Shown here: positions 32,431 to 44,316 of the stretch, piece after piece
Numbering within the stretch: position 1 is the first letter of the stretch
How the letters are laid out: each line of letters begins with the position of its first letter
Assembly: GCA_024364735.1 (NCBI GenBank)
Contig: JAGFNQ010005191.1
Coordinates: 281,994 to 345,993 of the forward strand
Direction of reading: 5' to 3'
Origin: Boesenbergia rotunda
Lineage: Eukaryota > Streptophyta > Magnoliopsida > Zingiberales > Zingiberaceae
Length of the DNA stretch: 64,000 nt
Made by a program: the position numbers and the translations under genes
The notes under the pieces: generated by a model
Told to the model about the DNA's origin: nothing
Database searches by the model: none
What the model saw: the letters and a program-made list of their open reading frames with translations, nothing else

Positions 32431-34211
32431 CAACGCCAATACGCTCTTCTACTCAAGCGCTCTGCTCCGGAAACCTCCCAACTCGAGATACAAGCGCCGA
32501 CGACGTCCCTCTGCTCCGAGATACATGTTGGTGCAGAAAGCACCCAAGTCGAACCTGAGTTTTGATAATGGCAACAGGGCTCAAAAGTTAAGTCTTACTT
32601 GCTATCTAACATGTCACTCTAGTGTGCAGGGTAAAAAGCCCTAGCAAAGGACTGCTAGGCACTGGCGAAGGAATGCCAGGGTAAAAAGCCCTAGCGAAGC
32701 ACTGCTAGGCACTGGCGAAGGAATGCCAGGGTAAAAAGCCCTAGCGAAGGACTGCTAGGCACTGGCGAAGGAATGCCAGGGTACTGAAGCCCTAGCGAAG
32801 GAATGCTAGGCACCGGGCGAAGGACAGCTTGGGACTGAAGCCCTAGCGAAGGAATGCTAGGCACCGGGCGAAGGACAGCTCGGTATCCAAGACCTGGCAA
32901 AGGACCGCCAGGCAAAAGTCTAACCAGAGGAGCGGTTGGCATCAGGTACATTCTCCCGAGAAGAGTAGGTGAGGACGCATTCCCCGTCGAGGGAACAGTA
33001 CGCGTCGGTTCGACCTAGGGCTCCATTAAGGAGGCCCAAAGTCAGAACCAAGACAGCTAAGGCTGTATAAAAATTAATATGTTACTGCTTTTTGGACTAA
33101 CCATGGATGCAGGACCGAAGGACTGAGTGTCTGCAGCTCAGAGAGCCTCAAAGGAGTGAGGCAGAAGCTGAGCAGGGCGCCCCGGATGTTCCGGGCGCCC
33201 CCAAGGTGAAGACCAACCAGTAGGAGCAAAATCCGCATCGACAGTTGACTGTCGGGGCACCCCGGATGCTCCGGGCGCCGCCATCGCGTGGGCGCCCTGC
33301 ATGCTGTGGGCGCCCCCAGCGCCAACTACCGAAGCAGCTCCCCTCGAAGCCAACAGATGAGAGCTTGACCCGGTCAATACGGGCGCCCCGAGCGTTCCGG
33401 GCGCCCCGGTCAAAGTTGATCCCGAATTTGAAGAGATCAGAAGCTGACTGAGCAAATGCCGGATCGACCGACACGTGGGGGGGGCACCCCCGACGATCCG
33501 GGCGCCCCCAGGGCTATATAAACGGCCCTCGACCCCAAGGCTCAAAGCAACACTTCATTCAACGCTTCTACGCTCTTCTGCTCCCGCGCTCTGCTCCGGA
33601 AACCTCCCAACTCGAGCCGACGACGTCCCTCCGCTCCGAAAAGTCAATCTACATCGGACGTCGGTAACGAAGAGCAATTTCCTTTTTGTGTTTACGATAC
33701 TACAATTGTAATATTGATTTGTAAACCGTTTTGCGAAAATATAGAATTGCCCACAGTAAACGGTCAACGACCGTGGGCCTTGTAGTAGGAGTCGACCTAG
33801 GCTCCGAACCAAGTAAAAATATCTGTGTTCGCGTGTTTTTGTTTTTAATCTTCCGCTGTGTAATTTCTCTATCTCAAATCCGAACGCTTTCCGATATTCA
33901 CCCCCTCTATCGGCTCTCTCGATCTAACAATACATTCCACACCGGACGTCGGTAACGAAGAGCTGTCCTTTTAAGTTTACTGTACTATAATTATAATTTC
34001 TATTTGTAAACAGTTTTGCGCACATATAGTATTGCCCGAAGTAAACGGTCAATGACCGTGGGCCTTGGAGTAGGAGCCAACCACGACTCTGAACCAAGTA
34101 AAATCTTGGTGTTTGTGTGTTGTTTTAATTTTTCCGCTGCATATTCTCTTTTTCAATCCGAAATGATTAACGATATTCACCCCCCCCTCTATCGTTATTC
34201 TCGATCCAATA
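32431..34211 (+). repeat. Truncated 3' LTR of C1, interrupted by a solo LTR
   Basis: The pieces 32438-32525 and 33935-34211 match the R/U5 half of the C2-type LTR (CTCTGCTCCGGAAACCTCCC, GTAAACGGTCAATGACCGTG). The U3 half and a normally placed polypurine tract are missing. It ends at the TSD GAATG. Confidence 0.7.
32526..33929 (+). mobile_element. Solo LTR of family C
   Basis: TGTTGGTGCAG to ATCTAACA, 1404 bp, flanked by ATACA (32521-32525 and 33930-33934) with no internal element sequence. It has about 50-bp tandem units (CCCTAGCGAAGGACTGCTAG) at 32639-32890, GGGCGCCCC words at 33175-33510 and a TATATAAA box near 33515. Solo LTRs arise by recombination between the two LTRs of one element. 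Confidence 0.9.
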
Positions 34212-34216
34212 GAATG

Positions 34217-34555
34217 TTTATAACATGGTTCCAAATTTTGATCAATTTTGATAGTTCATGGATTGAATTGAAAATTCATAGTTCTAAGTGTGTATCAAGT
34301 TCATGGTTCCAATCAAGTTTGTATCAAAATGAAGCATAGTATAATGTCGATAGGAAACTATTCATTCTCCTCTGATCAAAATGAATTCATCACCATAAAT
34401 TTGTACTTTACTAATAAGAATATTCGCAAACATGTATCTATTTAACTATGGATCACAAAACCATGAAGTTGTCTAAATTTATGAAATGTGGGCAATTTCA
34501 AAAAAAAAATCTAATTTTAGACCTCTTGCTGTGGTGAATGACAATTCATCTCAAT
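34217..34555 (-). other. Continuation of the A-element non-coding region
   Basis: AT-rich, no ORF. It lies between the C1 insertion and the end of gag in element A. Confidence 0.5.
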
Positions 34556-35135
34556 TCAAGGGTTTGGAGCACCAAATATCAACCTCCCATGTTGATAGAT
34601 GCTCCCCCTCAAATAATGTTTATACAATTCGAAAAATAGAGGCTTTAGGTACCCAAATTTTGGACATAATGCATCAACAATGAGGGACTTTGGCACGCAT
34701 GCCTTAGTCACTTTCTTCCTAACCTTTTGAACCCTAGAATTATTTTGTGCTCTAAGTTGGGTTCTTGACATTAAGGATATAACACTAGGTTCTTTAAGTT
34801 GGTAACCCAAACCAACCTTGTTGTAAGCCGCCTTTTGTGAGTTTAAGATCATATCTAGGGTTTTGGAACTTGTTGAAAAATTCTCAGGAATATTCTTGAG
34901 GTTTTCAATTTCACCCTTCAAGCCCTTATTTTCATCCTCAGGAGTTTTAACATGCAGGTTATCAAGATCCTCATCCTTAGAGGATTTCTCATGAAAATCA
35001 TTAGTATCCTCCACCCTAGAGGATTTCAATTCTTCTACTTCCAATTTCAACAATTTAACTTTGTTCTTGGATTTTTTAAGCAACCTAGTTAGACATGTAA
35101 TGGTTCTATAGCACTTATCTAGCTCGGGAGAGATT

Positions 35136-36930
35136 TGTAGGGTTTTTCAGGCCGCGAAAACCGCTTTTCCGCGTCGCGGAAACCCCGAAAGCCCCAATAG
35201 AAAGGATCCGAGCGAAGAAAACCATTTCAAAATGTTTTACGAGTGCTCGTTTACATGCTTCAAAACCGATCTACAACCTAGATCTATTAGAGAAGAGAAA
35301 ACTACCTTCGATACGTGCCCCGCAATTCCCGCTCGCTCCTCGGTTGGTGTCGGATCTTAAGGATGCAAAGTAGCAACCCTCTAGAAGTATCCACACAAGC
35401 AAGAGAGTGGAGAGAAGAGCCCAAAAGTGTGCTAGCACTACTTGGGGTCTCGGCAAGATGAGAGGAGAGGGAGAGCAAAACAAAACAAAACCAAGTGAGG
35501 AGAAGAATGAATCACACACACACAAAAAACTCCTTTTGTGTGTTTAAGTGGCCGGCCACATAATGGCCATTATTGGCCATTAAGTGGCCGGCCACCACCT
35601 TGGGTAACCCCCTATTTGAATTCAAAATTCAAATGGGGAGGTTACTTAGCCTTGATGATGATGCCAAGTCATCACTTGGTCAAGTCAAGGTGATGTGGCT
35701 TGAGTCAAGTCAAACTTGCCTCTTATGGACTTTCCATATTTAGCCAAAGTCAAACTTTGACTTCATTATTCTCCCATGATTAGATTCATCCAACACTTGG
35801 ATCAAACTCGAGTCCAACTCAAGTTGTCTAATTTGAGTCAAGTCAAACTTGCCTTTTATGGACTTTCCATATTTAGCCAAAGTCAAACTTTGACTTCATT
35901 ACTCTCGGTCCATCATATGGACTTATTCTCCATCTATTGCTCTATGTGTGTGACCCTATAGGTTCTTGTAACGTTGGCAATGCCCTTAAACCTATTTAAG
36001 GACATAAGCAATGAGAGGTATCTAGCAACACATCATTGCTACCCAAGTTACAAGAATGTCGAGATCCAACATCACCATTGTGACTAATAATTGTGACCAT
36101 CACAATATGTGACAACGTCCTTCTATCCTCGATATCTAGATTGATCTTTCATGAGGCATAGACCGTGTCATCCTCAAATCAATCTATATGTCTTGATCTC
36201 CAAGTAGACTCACTATAATCAAATAAGCTCAATATCTAATATTGCCTTATTTGGGCATGGCCATGCACTTAGTGGTCTTACTCTATCAAGAACGAAGATA
36301 TCACTCCCGTCATATAGGAGGGATAGATCCCATCTACGTTACTCACATCCCTCCGCATAATTTGTTACAAACCCAGTAATCGCCTTTATAGTCCACCCAG
36401 TTACGGGTGACGTTTGACGAAGCCAAAGTACGTAACTCCTTATGTAGGGAACTATGGTAACTTCAGGTCTAGGACTATAGTCATACTAATAGTCACATGA
36501 GAAAGTATATGACACTCATATAACGATCCATGATACTTTCTCATGGCGGGCCATTCAGTATACATTCTCTAATGTATACCCATGTGTCAACTTGATATCT
36601 CATATCCATGACTTGTGAGATCAAGTCATCATGTTGACCTACATGCTAGTCTCTATGCATTAACATTGTCCTTGAATGTTAATACTTGACTAGGAATAAT
36701 TAAGAGTAGTGTTCTCTATATCATCTCACTATCGATTCAACTAATCGATTGATATAGATAAGAACCTTCTACTCAAGGACGTTATTATACTAAGTTATTT
36801 GGCACCAATACACATAAGTACAATAACCATAAGAAATGCCTTTATATATAAGAAATATATATACAAGAATATGATACAATGAGTCCAAAAAGTAATCATC
36901 ATATGATTGGCTCTAGGGCTCTCACTAACA
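35136..36930 (-). repeat. 3' LTR of Copia-1
   Basis: TGTAGGG to CTAACA, 1795 bp, same length as the partner. It contains nested GGCCGGCCAC words around 35550-35595 and a repeated GTCAAACTTGCC segment. Confidence 0.95.
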
Positions 36931-36942
36931 ATCTCCCACTAG
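36931..36942 (-). other. Polypurine tract of Copia-1
   Basis: The minus strand reads AGTGGGAGAT next to the 3' LTR. The second copy has the same at 51929. Confidence 0.75.
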
Positions 36943-36944
36943 CA

Positions 36945-39900
36945 CTAGTGCCAATCGCTGTAGTATCTAATACCCAATGACCTAGTGTGACCATCATGCT
37001 TCATCTGTGCCAAAGCCTTGGTCAAGGGATCTGCGACGTTAGCCTCTGTGGGTACTCTGCAAATCTTCACATCTCCTCGATCGATGATCTCTCGAATGAG
37101 ATGGAATCGCCGTAGTATGTGTTTGGTCCGCTGGTGTGAGCGAGGTTCCTTAGCCTGCGTAATAGCTCCATTGTTGTCACAATAGAGCTCTACGGGATCA
37201 GATATGCTAGGAACCACCCCAAGCTCAGTGATGAACTTGCGGATCCAAACTGCCTCCTTTGCTGCCTCTGATGCAGCAATATACTCAGCTTCTGTTGTAG
37301 AATCTGCAACTGTGTCCTGCTTCGAACTCTTCCAGCTCACAGCTCCGCCATTCAAGCAAAACACGAACCCTGACTGCGATCTGTAATCATCCTGGTCGGT
37401 TTGGAAGCTGGCATCAGTGTAACCCTTTACAACTAGATGCTCATCGCCTCCAAATATCAAAAAATATTCCTTAGTCCTTCTCAAGTACTTAAGGATATTC
37501 TTGACCGCTATCCAGTGACGTTCACCTGGATCTGACTGGTACCTGCTCGTCATGCTCAAAGCATACGAGACATCAGGACGAGTACATAACATGGCGTACA
37601 TGATAGATCCTATGGCAGAAGCATAAGGGATCTTATCCATGCGGTCTCTCTCCTCTCTAGAAGAGGGACTCTGAGTCTTCGAAAGACTCACACCATGTGA
37701 CATTGGCAGAATTCCTCTCTTGGAATTCTGCATGGCAAAACGGTGTAATACCGTATCGATGTATGTACTCTGACTTAGGCCAAGCAATCTCTTAGATCTA
37801 TCTCTATAGATCTTAATGCCTAGAATGCAGGCTGCTTCACCTAAGTCCTTCATTGCGAAACAAGTCCCCAACCAAGTCTTCACAGACTGTAGCGAAGGGA
37901 TGTTGTTCCCAATGAGTAGTATGTCATCCACATACAAGACTAGGAAGACTACTGTGCTCCCACTAACCATCTTGTAGACACAAGGTTCATCTTCGTTCTT
38001 GATGAAACCAAACTATTTGATCGCATCATCGAATCGAAGATTCCAGCTCCGAGAAGCTTGCTTTAGACCATAAATGGCCCTATGCAACTTGCATACTGTG
38101 CCAGTATGCTGTGGATCTACAAAACCCTAAGGCTGTGTCATGTACACATCCTCGAGGAGGTTTCCATTCAGAAACACTGTCTTGACATCCATCTGCCAGA
38201 TCTCATAATCGTGGTAGGCTGCAATAGCAAGCATGATCCGAATGGACTTAAACATCGCTACTGGAGAAAAAGTTTCATCATAGTCAATACCATGAATTTG
38301 CTTGAAACCTTTAGCTACCAGTCTACCCTTATAGGTATGAGTAAGTCCATCCATGTTAAGCTTTCTCTTAAAGACCCACTTACACCCAATGGGTTTGACC
38401 CCTTCAGGTGGATCAACCAAGGTCCAAACTTGGTTAGTGTACATGGATTCCATTTCGGATCTTATGGCTTCCAGCCATGACTCAGAATCTGGGCTCATCA
38501 CAGCTTCCTGATAGGTGGTAGGCTCATTCTCAATGATCATAACGTCATCATGGTCAGGCAAGAGAAATGAATATCTCTCAGGCTGACGACGTACCCTATC
38601 AGACCTGCGAAGAGGTAGGTCTACCTGAACAGGTTGTTGTTCCACAACTTCTTGTGTAACAATCTCATCCACAACTTCTTGTGGTTCCTGTTCAGTATCC
38701 ATCAAGGGCTCAGTGCTATGGTCGTTGTCTTGAACTTCTTCAAGATCAAACGAACTCCCACTAGTCTTTCTAGAAACAAAGTCCCTTTCTAGAAAGACCC
38801 CAGTCTTAGCAACAAACACTTTGTGTTGACTGGGAATGTAGAAGTAATATCCCTTAGTTTCCTTGGGATATCCCACGAAATAGCACTTATCGGACTTGGG
38901 TCCCAGTTTGTCTGAGACTTGACGTCTAACGTAAGCCTCACAACCCCAAACCCTCATGAAAGACATCTTGGGACTCCTCCCAGTCCATATCGTATATGGT
39001 GTCTTCATGACCGCCTTTGATGGAACACGGTTAAGTGTGAACGCTGCCGTGTCTAGAGCATATCCCCAAAAGGATATAGGAAGATCTGCGTGACTCATCA
39101 TAGATCGTACCATATCTAATAAGGTACGATTCCTCCTTTCGGATACACCATTCCACTGTGGTGTCCCAGGAGGAGTGAGTTGAGATAGAATCCCACACTC
39201 AGCTAAATAGTCACGAAACTCATGGCTCAAGTATTCTCCACCTCGATCTAATCGAAGTATTTTAATACTCTTGCCGAGTTGGTTTTGTACTTCATTTCTG
39301 AATTCTTTGAACTTTTCAAAGGACTCGGACTTATGTGTCATCAAGTACACATAACCATATCTACTGAAATCATCAGTAAATGTGATGAAGTATCTATAAC
39401 CACCTCGAGCAGCAACATTGAAATGGCCACATACATCAGAATGTATGAGTCCTAACAAATCTGTTGCCCTCTCGCTATGTCCACTAAAGGGAGTCTTAGT
39501 CATCTTGCCTAGAAGGCATGACTCGCATGTCTCATATGATTCAAAAACAAATGAATCTAGCAATCCATCCTTATGGAGCTGGGACAAGCGACTCTCATTT
39601 ATGTGGCCTAAGCGACAGTGCCAGAGATAGGTTGGGTTCAACTCATTTGATCTCAACCTCTTGGTACTTACATTATAGATAGGGCGTTCTAAGTCTAGAA
39701 TGTAGAGTCCGTTGATAAGATCTGCACTACAATAGAACATTTCATTTAAATAGACTGAACAACATTTGTTCTTAATTATAAATGAGAAGCCTTTCTTGTC
39801 TAGACAAGAAACAGAAATTATGTTCTTAGTAAGTGCAGGTACATAACAACAATCATCTAGTTCCAGTACAAGCCCAGAGGGCAGAGATAGAAAATAAGTT

Positions 39901-40913
39901 CCTACAACAACAGCAGCAACTCGTGCTCCATTGCCTACTCGTAGGTCCACCTCGCCCTTTGCCAATGCCCTGCTATTTCTCAGCCCCTGCACATTGGTAC
40001 AAATGTGAGAAGCACATCCAGTATCTAATACCCATGATGTAGAAATAGAAAGGTTGACTTCTATAACATATATACCTGAAGTAGAAGGCTCGCTTCTCTT
40101 CTTCTTAAGATCCTCCAGGTAGATCTTGCAGTTTCTTTTCCAATGCCCTTTCTCACCGCAATGGAAACAGGTGGCATCCTTCTGCACCCCACCCTTGGGT
40201 TTAAGTGCTGCAGAGCTGGCTTTGCCCTTGGTTTGGGTCTTACCCTTACCTTTGGGCTTCCACTTACCCTTGCCTTTGCCCTTCTGTACCATCAGGACGG
40301 TACTAGGCTTAGTGAGATTAGGCTAAGCAGTTCTTAACATGTTGAGTATCTCGGGAAGTGGTTTGTCTAATTCGTTCATGTTGTAATTCATGACGAATTG
40401 ACGGTAACCTGGTGGCAATGATTGCAGAATCAGGTCGGTAGCCAGCTCTTGGCCCAAGGGAAACCCTAGTCTATCGAGGTTCTCGACGTACCCAATCATC
40501 TTGAGTACGTGAGTTCCTACTGGGGTCTCCTCTTTCATTTTGCATGAAAAGAGGGCCTGAGTCACTTCGAACCGCTCATGCCTTGCCTGCCCTTGATATA
40601 ATTGCTTGAGGTGGCCAATCATATCGTAAGCATTCATGTTCTCGTGTTGCTTCTGAAGCTCAGAGGACATGCAGCATAGCATTAGGCACGACACGTCTAA
40701 CGCGTCGTCTTGATGCTTCTGATGAGCATCTCTAACGCTACGGATGGCTGAGGGTGGTGGTGCTTCAGGAACTGCTTGCTCTAAAACGTACAGCTTACGT
40801 TCCTGTTTGAGGACTATCCTCAAGTTCCTGTATCAGTCCAGGAAATTAGCTCCAGTGAGCTTGTCCTTCTCAAGGACAGATCGCAGAGAGAGAGTATTCG
40901 CGTTTGAAGACAT
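36945..40913 (-). pseudogene. Gag-pol of Copia-1, single frame with four in-frame stops
   Basis: The ATG is at 40913; all parts keep one frame to 36945. Order: gag; zinc knuckle CFHCGEKGHWKRNC (about 40169-40128); protease active site DTG (about 40025-40017); integrase with HHCC region, core and the SERRNR glutamate; copia-type reverse transcriptase with YVDD (about 37930-37919); RNase H starting DASF and including TEAEY. Stops: TGA at 40835-40833 (codon 27), and TAGs at 40325-40323 (gag end), 38129-38127 and 38015-38013 (reverse transcriptase). There are no frameshifts. The polyprotein would copy element RNA to DNA and insert it; this copy cannot make it whole. Confidence 0.9.
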
Positions 40914-42508
40914 GGCAATCTACAACAGATAAATGCAGAGAATAAATATCACATTCTAGTAATCATCTAATTAGGCCTTTAATTAAATGATGCTCCCACT
41001 AAATTATAGGAATTTTGGTGGAATCAAGTCATTGGAGTGGTCAAACCACACTACTAGATCCGTACCAATTTACTATAATTTATGTGGGACAAGATCCACA
41101 TCATACTATGCCTTGAGTTAGCTTTGGCTAAATCGCCCAAGACTTAGTATGATCGGTAGATAACTAATTTATCAATTACATCTCTATGCAACTCTTGTTT
41201 ATAGGATCAAGATTTAACGTTTACGAATAATCTTGAGTTAGCTTTGGCTAAATCGCTCAAGACTATTTAAAACGGTGATTTTGTCCTACCCTTTCCAACT
41301 ATTGGAATACGCCTATAGCTTTACTCGATCCAATTGAGTTAACTAGTTACTCAATCTGATTGAGCTCGATCTAACCCGAGCCGTGATAGGTGTGACCAAG
41401 GTTGTCCTTCCGCATTCTACCAAGATTAAATGCGTTGCTCTGCTTTGGCAGAATCGACAAGCGCATATGATCGAGGTAGTGATGGGTATCAGGGCCCGGT
41501 AGGCGTTTACGAGTTGATTCGATTTTAGATCTAATCTAATCGAGGATGTGCATCACATCTAGGCATTTATGAAATCTAATTTAATCCTAAATGTGTATTA
41601 AGTGCACATCAAAATGTGGTTCCCACATTACTTGTGCATCTCATACACTTAAGTTTATTTTTACTATTCTACATTATCATGCATCATATACATCACAAGC
41701 ATAGTAATAATAAAAATAAACATAAGTGACTTGGTCATGGCCCTACTAAGACCCTCTCAAGCCAATGAGAGGATCCGATGGTCAACCTAGGTCTAGCGGC
41801 TTCTCCAAGCGCTTCCTCTTGACCGTCTTGGTGTTGTCGGCTAGTTCTCCGGAATTTCCGTCGTCTTCACTTTTGTACATTACAAATTTTTATACTCGAG
41901 TTACATTCGAGTCTAAATATGAAATACAACAGAAATAAAATATTAAAAGCCGACACGCAGGTCGCAAACACAATACAACACGCACATGTATAAAAACGGC
42001 GCGCAGGCCGTATTATGAATTACAACACAATTTTAATCTTATTAAAAATTGGGTTTTGGGCCATGACCATCACACTACTGTACATAATTCAAAATTATAT
42101 AATTTTACAGATTTTATATAATTTTTCTACTGATTTTTAGAATTTTTCGAGTCACAACTCCGCGGCGGTCCCGGTAAGCGGGTTTCGGGCGTAATCGCGA
42201 GACAAGGCCCCTTGCGGGGTTAGGGGCAGCGCCCCTACTCGTGAAATAACCTTCACGAGTGTCTTCTTGCGATTATACAGTGCCTTTACCCGCTGTCCCA
42301 AAATCCATTTGGGCGAAACTTGCCGTTTCGAAGAAGTTTTTCTCGGTGGCAAAGTCTACAAGTGCTTCGCACTCGTCGCTTTGCCTCTACGAGGAAAAAT
42401 ACTCAAAAAATCCTAAAATTTAGAAAAATTATAGAAGCATAAAATTATCTAAATTTTGTATCTAATACAAAAAAATAAAAACCAAAACGAGCACAAGCTT
42501 CGCTCGTG
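40914..42508 (-). other. Long leader (5' untranslated region) of Copia-1
   Basis: 1.6 kb between primer-binding site and gag. It carries an array of hairpins near gag (40962-41465) and a GC-rich pair of stem-loops near 42208-42236 (CCCC, loop GCAA, GGGG on the minus strand; AGGGGC, loop GCT, GCCCCT). Only short frames occur. Leaders of this length are known from BARE-1. Confidence 0.75.
40962..41465 (-). ncRNA. Candidate structured RNA: hairpin array in the Copia-1 leader
   Basis: Four stem-loops. 40962-40991: 12-bp stem, loop GGCCTT as read on the plus strand. 41112-41141 and 41232-41261: stems CTTGAG plus TTAGC, loop TTTG, GCTAA, bulge ATCG, closing CTCAAG or CCCAAG. 41431-41465: TGCGTTG and TCTGC stems, loop TTTG, GCAGA, bulge, CAAGCGCA. 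The second Angela-like copy (55961-55990; 63545-63867) keeps all four with changed bases that preserve pairing. Function unknown; packaging or dimerisation is a guess. Confidence 0.55.
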
Positions 42509-42520
42509 GCTCTGATACCA
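42509..42520 (-). other. Primer-binding site of Copia-1
   Basis: The minus strand reads TGGTATCAGAGC one base inside the 5' LTR. Confidence 0.9.
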
Positions 42521-42521
42521 C

Positions 42522-44316
42522 TGTAGGGTTTTTCAGGCCGCGAAAACCGCTTTTCCGCGTCGCAGAAACCCCGAAAGCCCCAATAGAAAGGATCCGAGTG
42601 AAGAAAACCATTTCAAAATGTTTTACGAGTGCTCGTTTACATGCTTCAAAACCGATCTACAACCTAGATCTATTAGAGAAGAGAAAACTACCTTCGATGC
42701 GTGCCCCGCAATTCCCGCTCGCTCCTCGGTTGGTGTCGGATCTCAAGGATGCAAAGTAGCAACCCTCTAGAAGTATCCACACAAGCAAGAGAGTGGAGAG
42801 AAGAGCCCAAAAGTGTGCTAGCACTACTTGGGGTCTCGGCAAGATGAGAGGAGAGGGAGAGCAAAACAAAACAAAACCAAGTGAGGAGAAGAATGAATCA
42901 CACACACACAAAAAACTCCTTTTGTGTGTTTAAGTGACCGGCCACTTAATGGCCATTATTGGCCATTAAGTGGCCGGCCACCATCTTGGGTAACCCCCTA
43001 TTTGAATTCAAAATTCAAATGGGGAGGTTACTTAGCCTTGATGATGATGCCAAGTCATCACTTGGTCAAGTCAAGGTGATGTGGCTTGAGTCAAGTCAAA
43101 CTTGCCTCTTATGGACTTTCCATATTTAGCCAAAGTCAAACTTTGACTTCATTATTCTCCCATGATTAGATTCATCCAACACTTGGATCAAACTCGAGTC
43201 CAACTCAAGTTGTCTAATTTGTGTCAAGTCAAACTTGCCTTTTATGGACTTTCCATATTTAGCCAAAGTCAAACTTTGACTTCATTACTCTCGGTCCATC
43301 ATATGGACTTATTCTCCATCTATTGCTCTATGTGTGTGACCCTATAGGTTCTTGTAACGTTGGCAATGCCCTTAAACCTATTTAAGGACATAAGCAATGA
43401 GAGGTATCTAGCAACACATCATTGCTACCCAAGTTACAAGAATGTCGAGATCCAACATCACCATTGTGACTAATAATTGTGACCATCACAATATGTGACA
43501 ACGTCCTTCTATCCTCGATATCTAGATTGATCTTTCATGAGGCATAGACCGTGTCATCCTCAAATCAATCTATATGTCTTGATCTCCAAGTAGACTCACT
43601 ATAATCAAATAAGCTCAATATCTAATATTGCCTTATTTGGGCATGGCCATGCACTTAGTGGTCTTACTCTATCAAGAACGAAGATATCACTCCCGTCATA
43701 TAGGAGGGATAGATCACATCTACGTTACTCACATCCCTCCTCATAATTTGTTACAAACCCAGTAATCGCCTTTATAGTCCACCCAGTTACGGGTGACGTT
43801 TGACGAAGCCAAAGTACGTAACTCCTTATGTAGGGAACTACGGTAACTTCAGGTCTAGGACTATAGTCATACTAATAGTCACATGAGAAAGTATATGACA
43901 CTCATATAACGATCCATGATACTTTCTCATGGCGGGCCATTCAATATACATTCTCTAATGTATACCCATGTGTCAACTTGATATCTCATATCCATGACTT
44001 GTGAGATCAAGTCATCATGTTGACCTACATGCTAGTCTCTATGCATTAACATTGTCCTTGAATGTTAATACTTGACTAGGAATAATTAAGAGTAGTGTTC
44101 TCTATATCATCTCACTATCGATTCATCTAATCGATTGATATAGATAAGAATCTTCTACTCAAGGACGTTATTATACTAAGTTATTTGGCACCAATACACA
44201 TAAGTACAATAACCATAAGAAATGCCTTTATATATAAGAAATATATATACAAGAATATGATACAATGAGTCCAAAAAGTAATCATCATATGATTGGCTCT
44301 AGGGCTCTCACTAACA
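42522..44316 (-). repeat. 5' LTR of Copia-1
   Basis: Same length as the 3' LTR, with scattered single-base differences (for example CGCAGAAACC against CGCGGAAACC). It is followed by AGATT. Confidence 0.95.

Larger units (their letters stand above)
26279..34211 (+). mobile_element. Family-C Sirevirus-like element C1 with mismatched LTRs
   Basis: It starts TGTTGGTGCA, and GAATG occurs at 26274-26278 and 34212-34216. The left LTR (26279-27812) is complete and followed by an iMet primer-binding site. The interior has a gag remnant, a 43-bp minisatellite and GGGGGAG-bearing non-coding sequence, as in C2. The right LTR is short (about 370 bp without its nested solo LTR) and belongs to a different C subfamily. 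Its last base pair is degraded (CAATA for CAACA). No pol. Confidence 0.75.
35136..44316 (-). mobile_element. Angela/BARE-like Ty1/copia element, full length but coding-defective (Copia-1)
   Basis: LTRs of 1795 bp each (35136-36930, 42522-44316) are flanked by AGATT (35131-35135 and 44317-44321). Inside are an iMet primer-binding site, a 1.6-kb leader, one gag-pol frame in Ty1/copia order (integrase before reverse transcriptase), and a polypurine tract. I counted about 14 substitutions between the LTRs by eye, so the insertion is fairly recent. The long leader and gag style suggest the Angela/BARE lineage. Confidence 0.9.

Noticed and set aside
32691..33545. Several overlapping 80-135-codon frames around the solo LTR, and similar ones at 56220-57187 and 62292-63272
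   Set aside because: They are produced by GC-rich tandem repeats and GGGCGCC words in C-family LTRs. They recur in each LTR and have low-complexity peptides.
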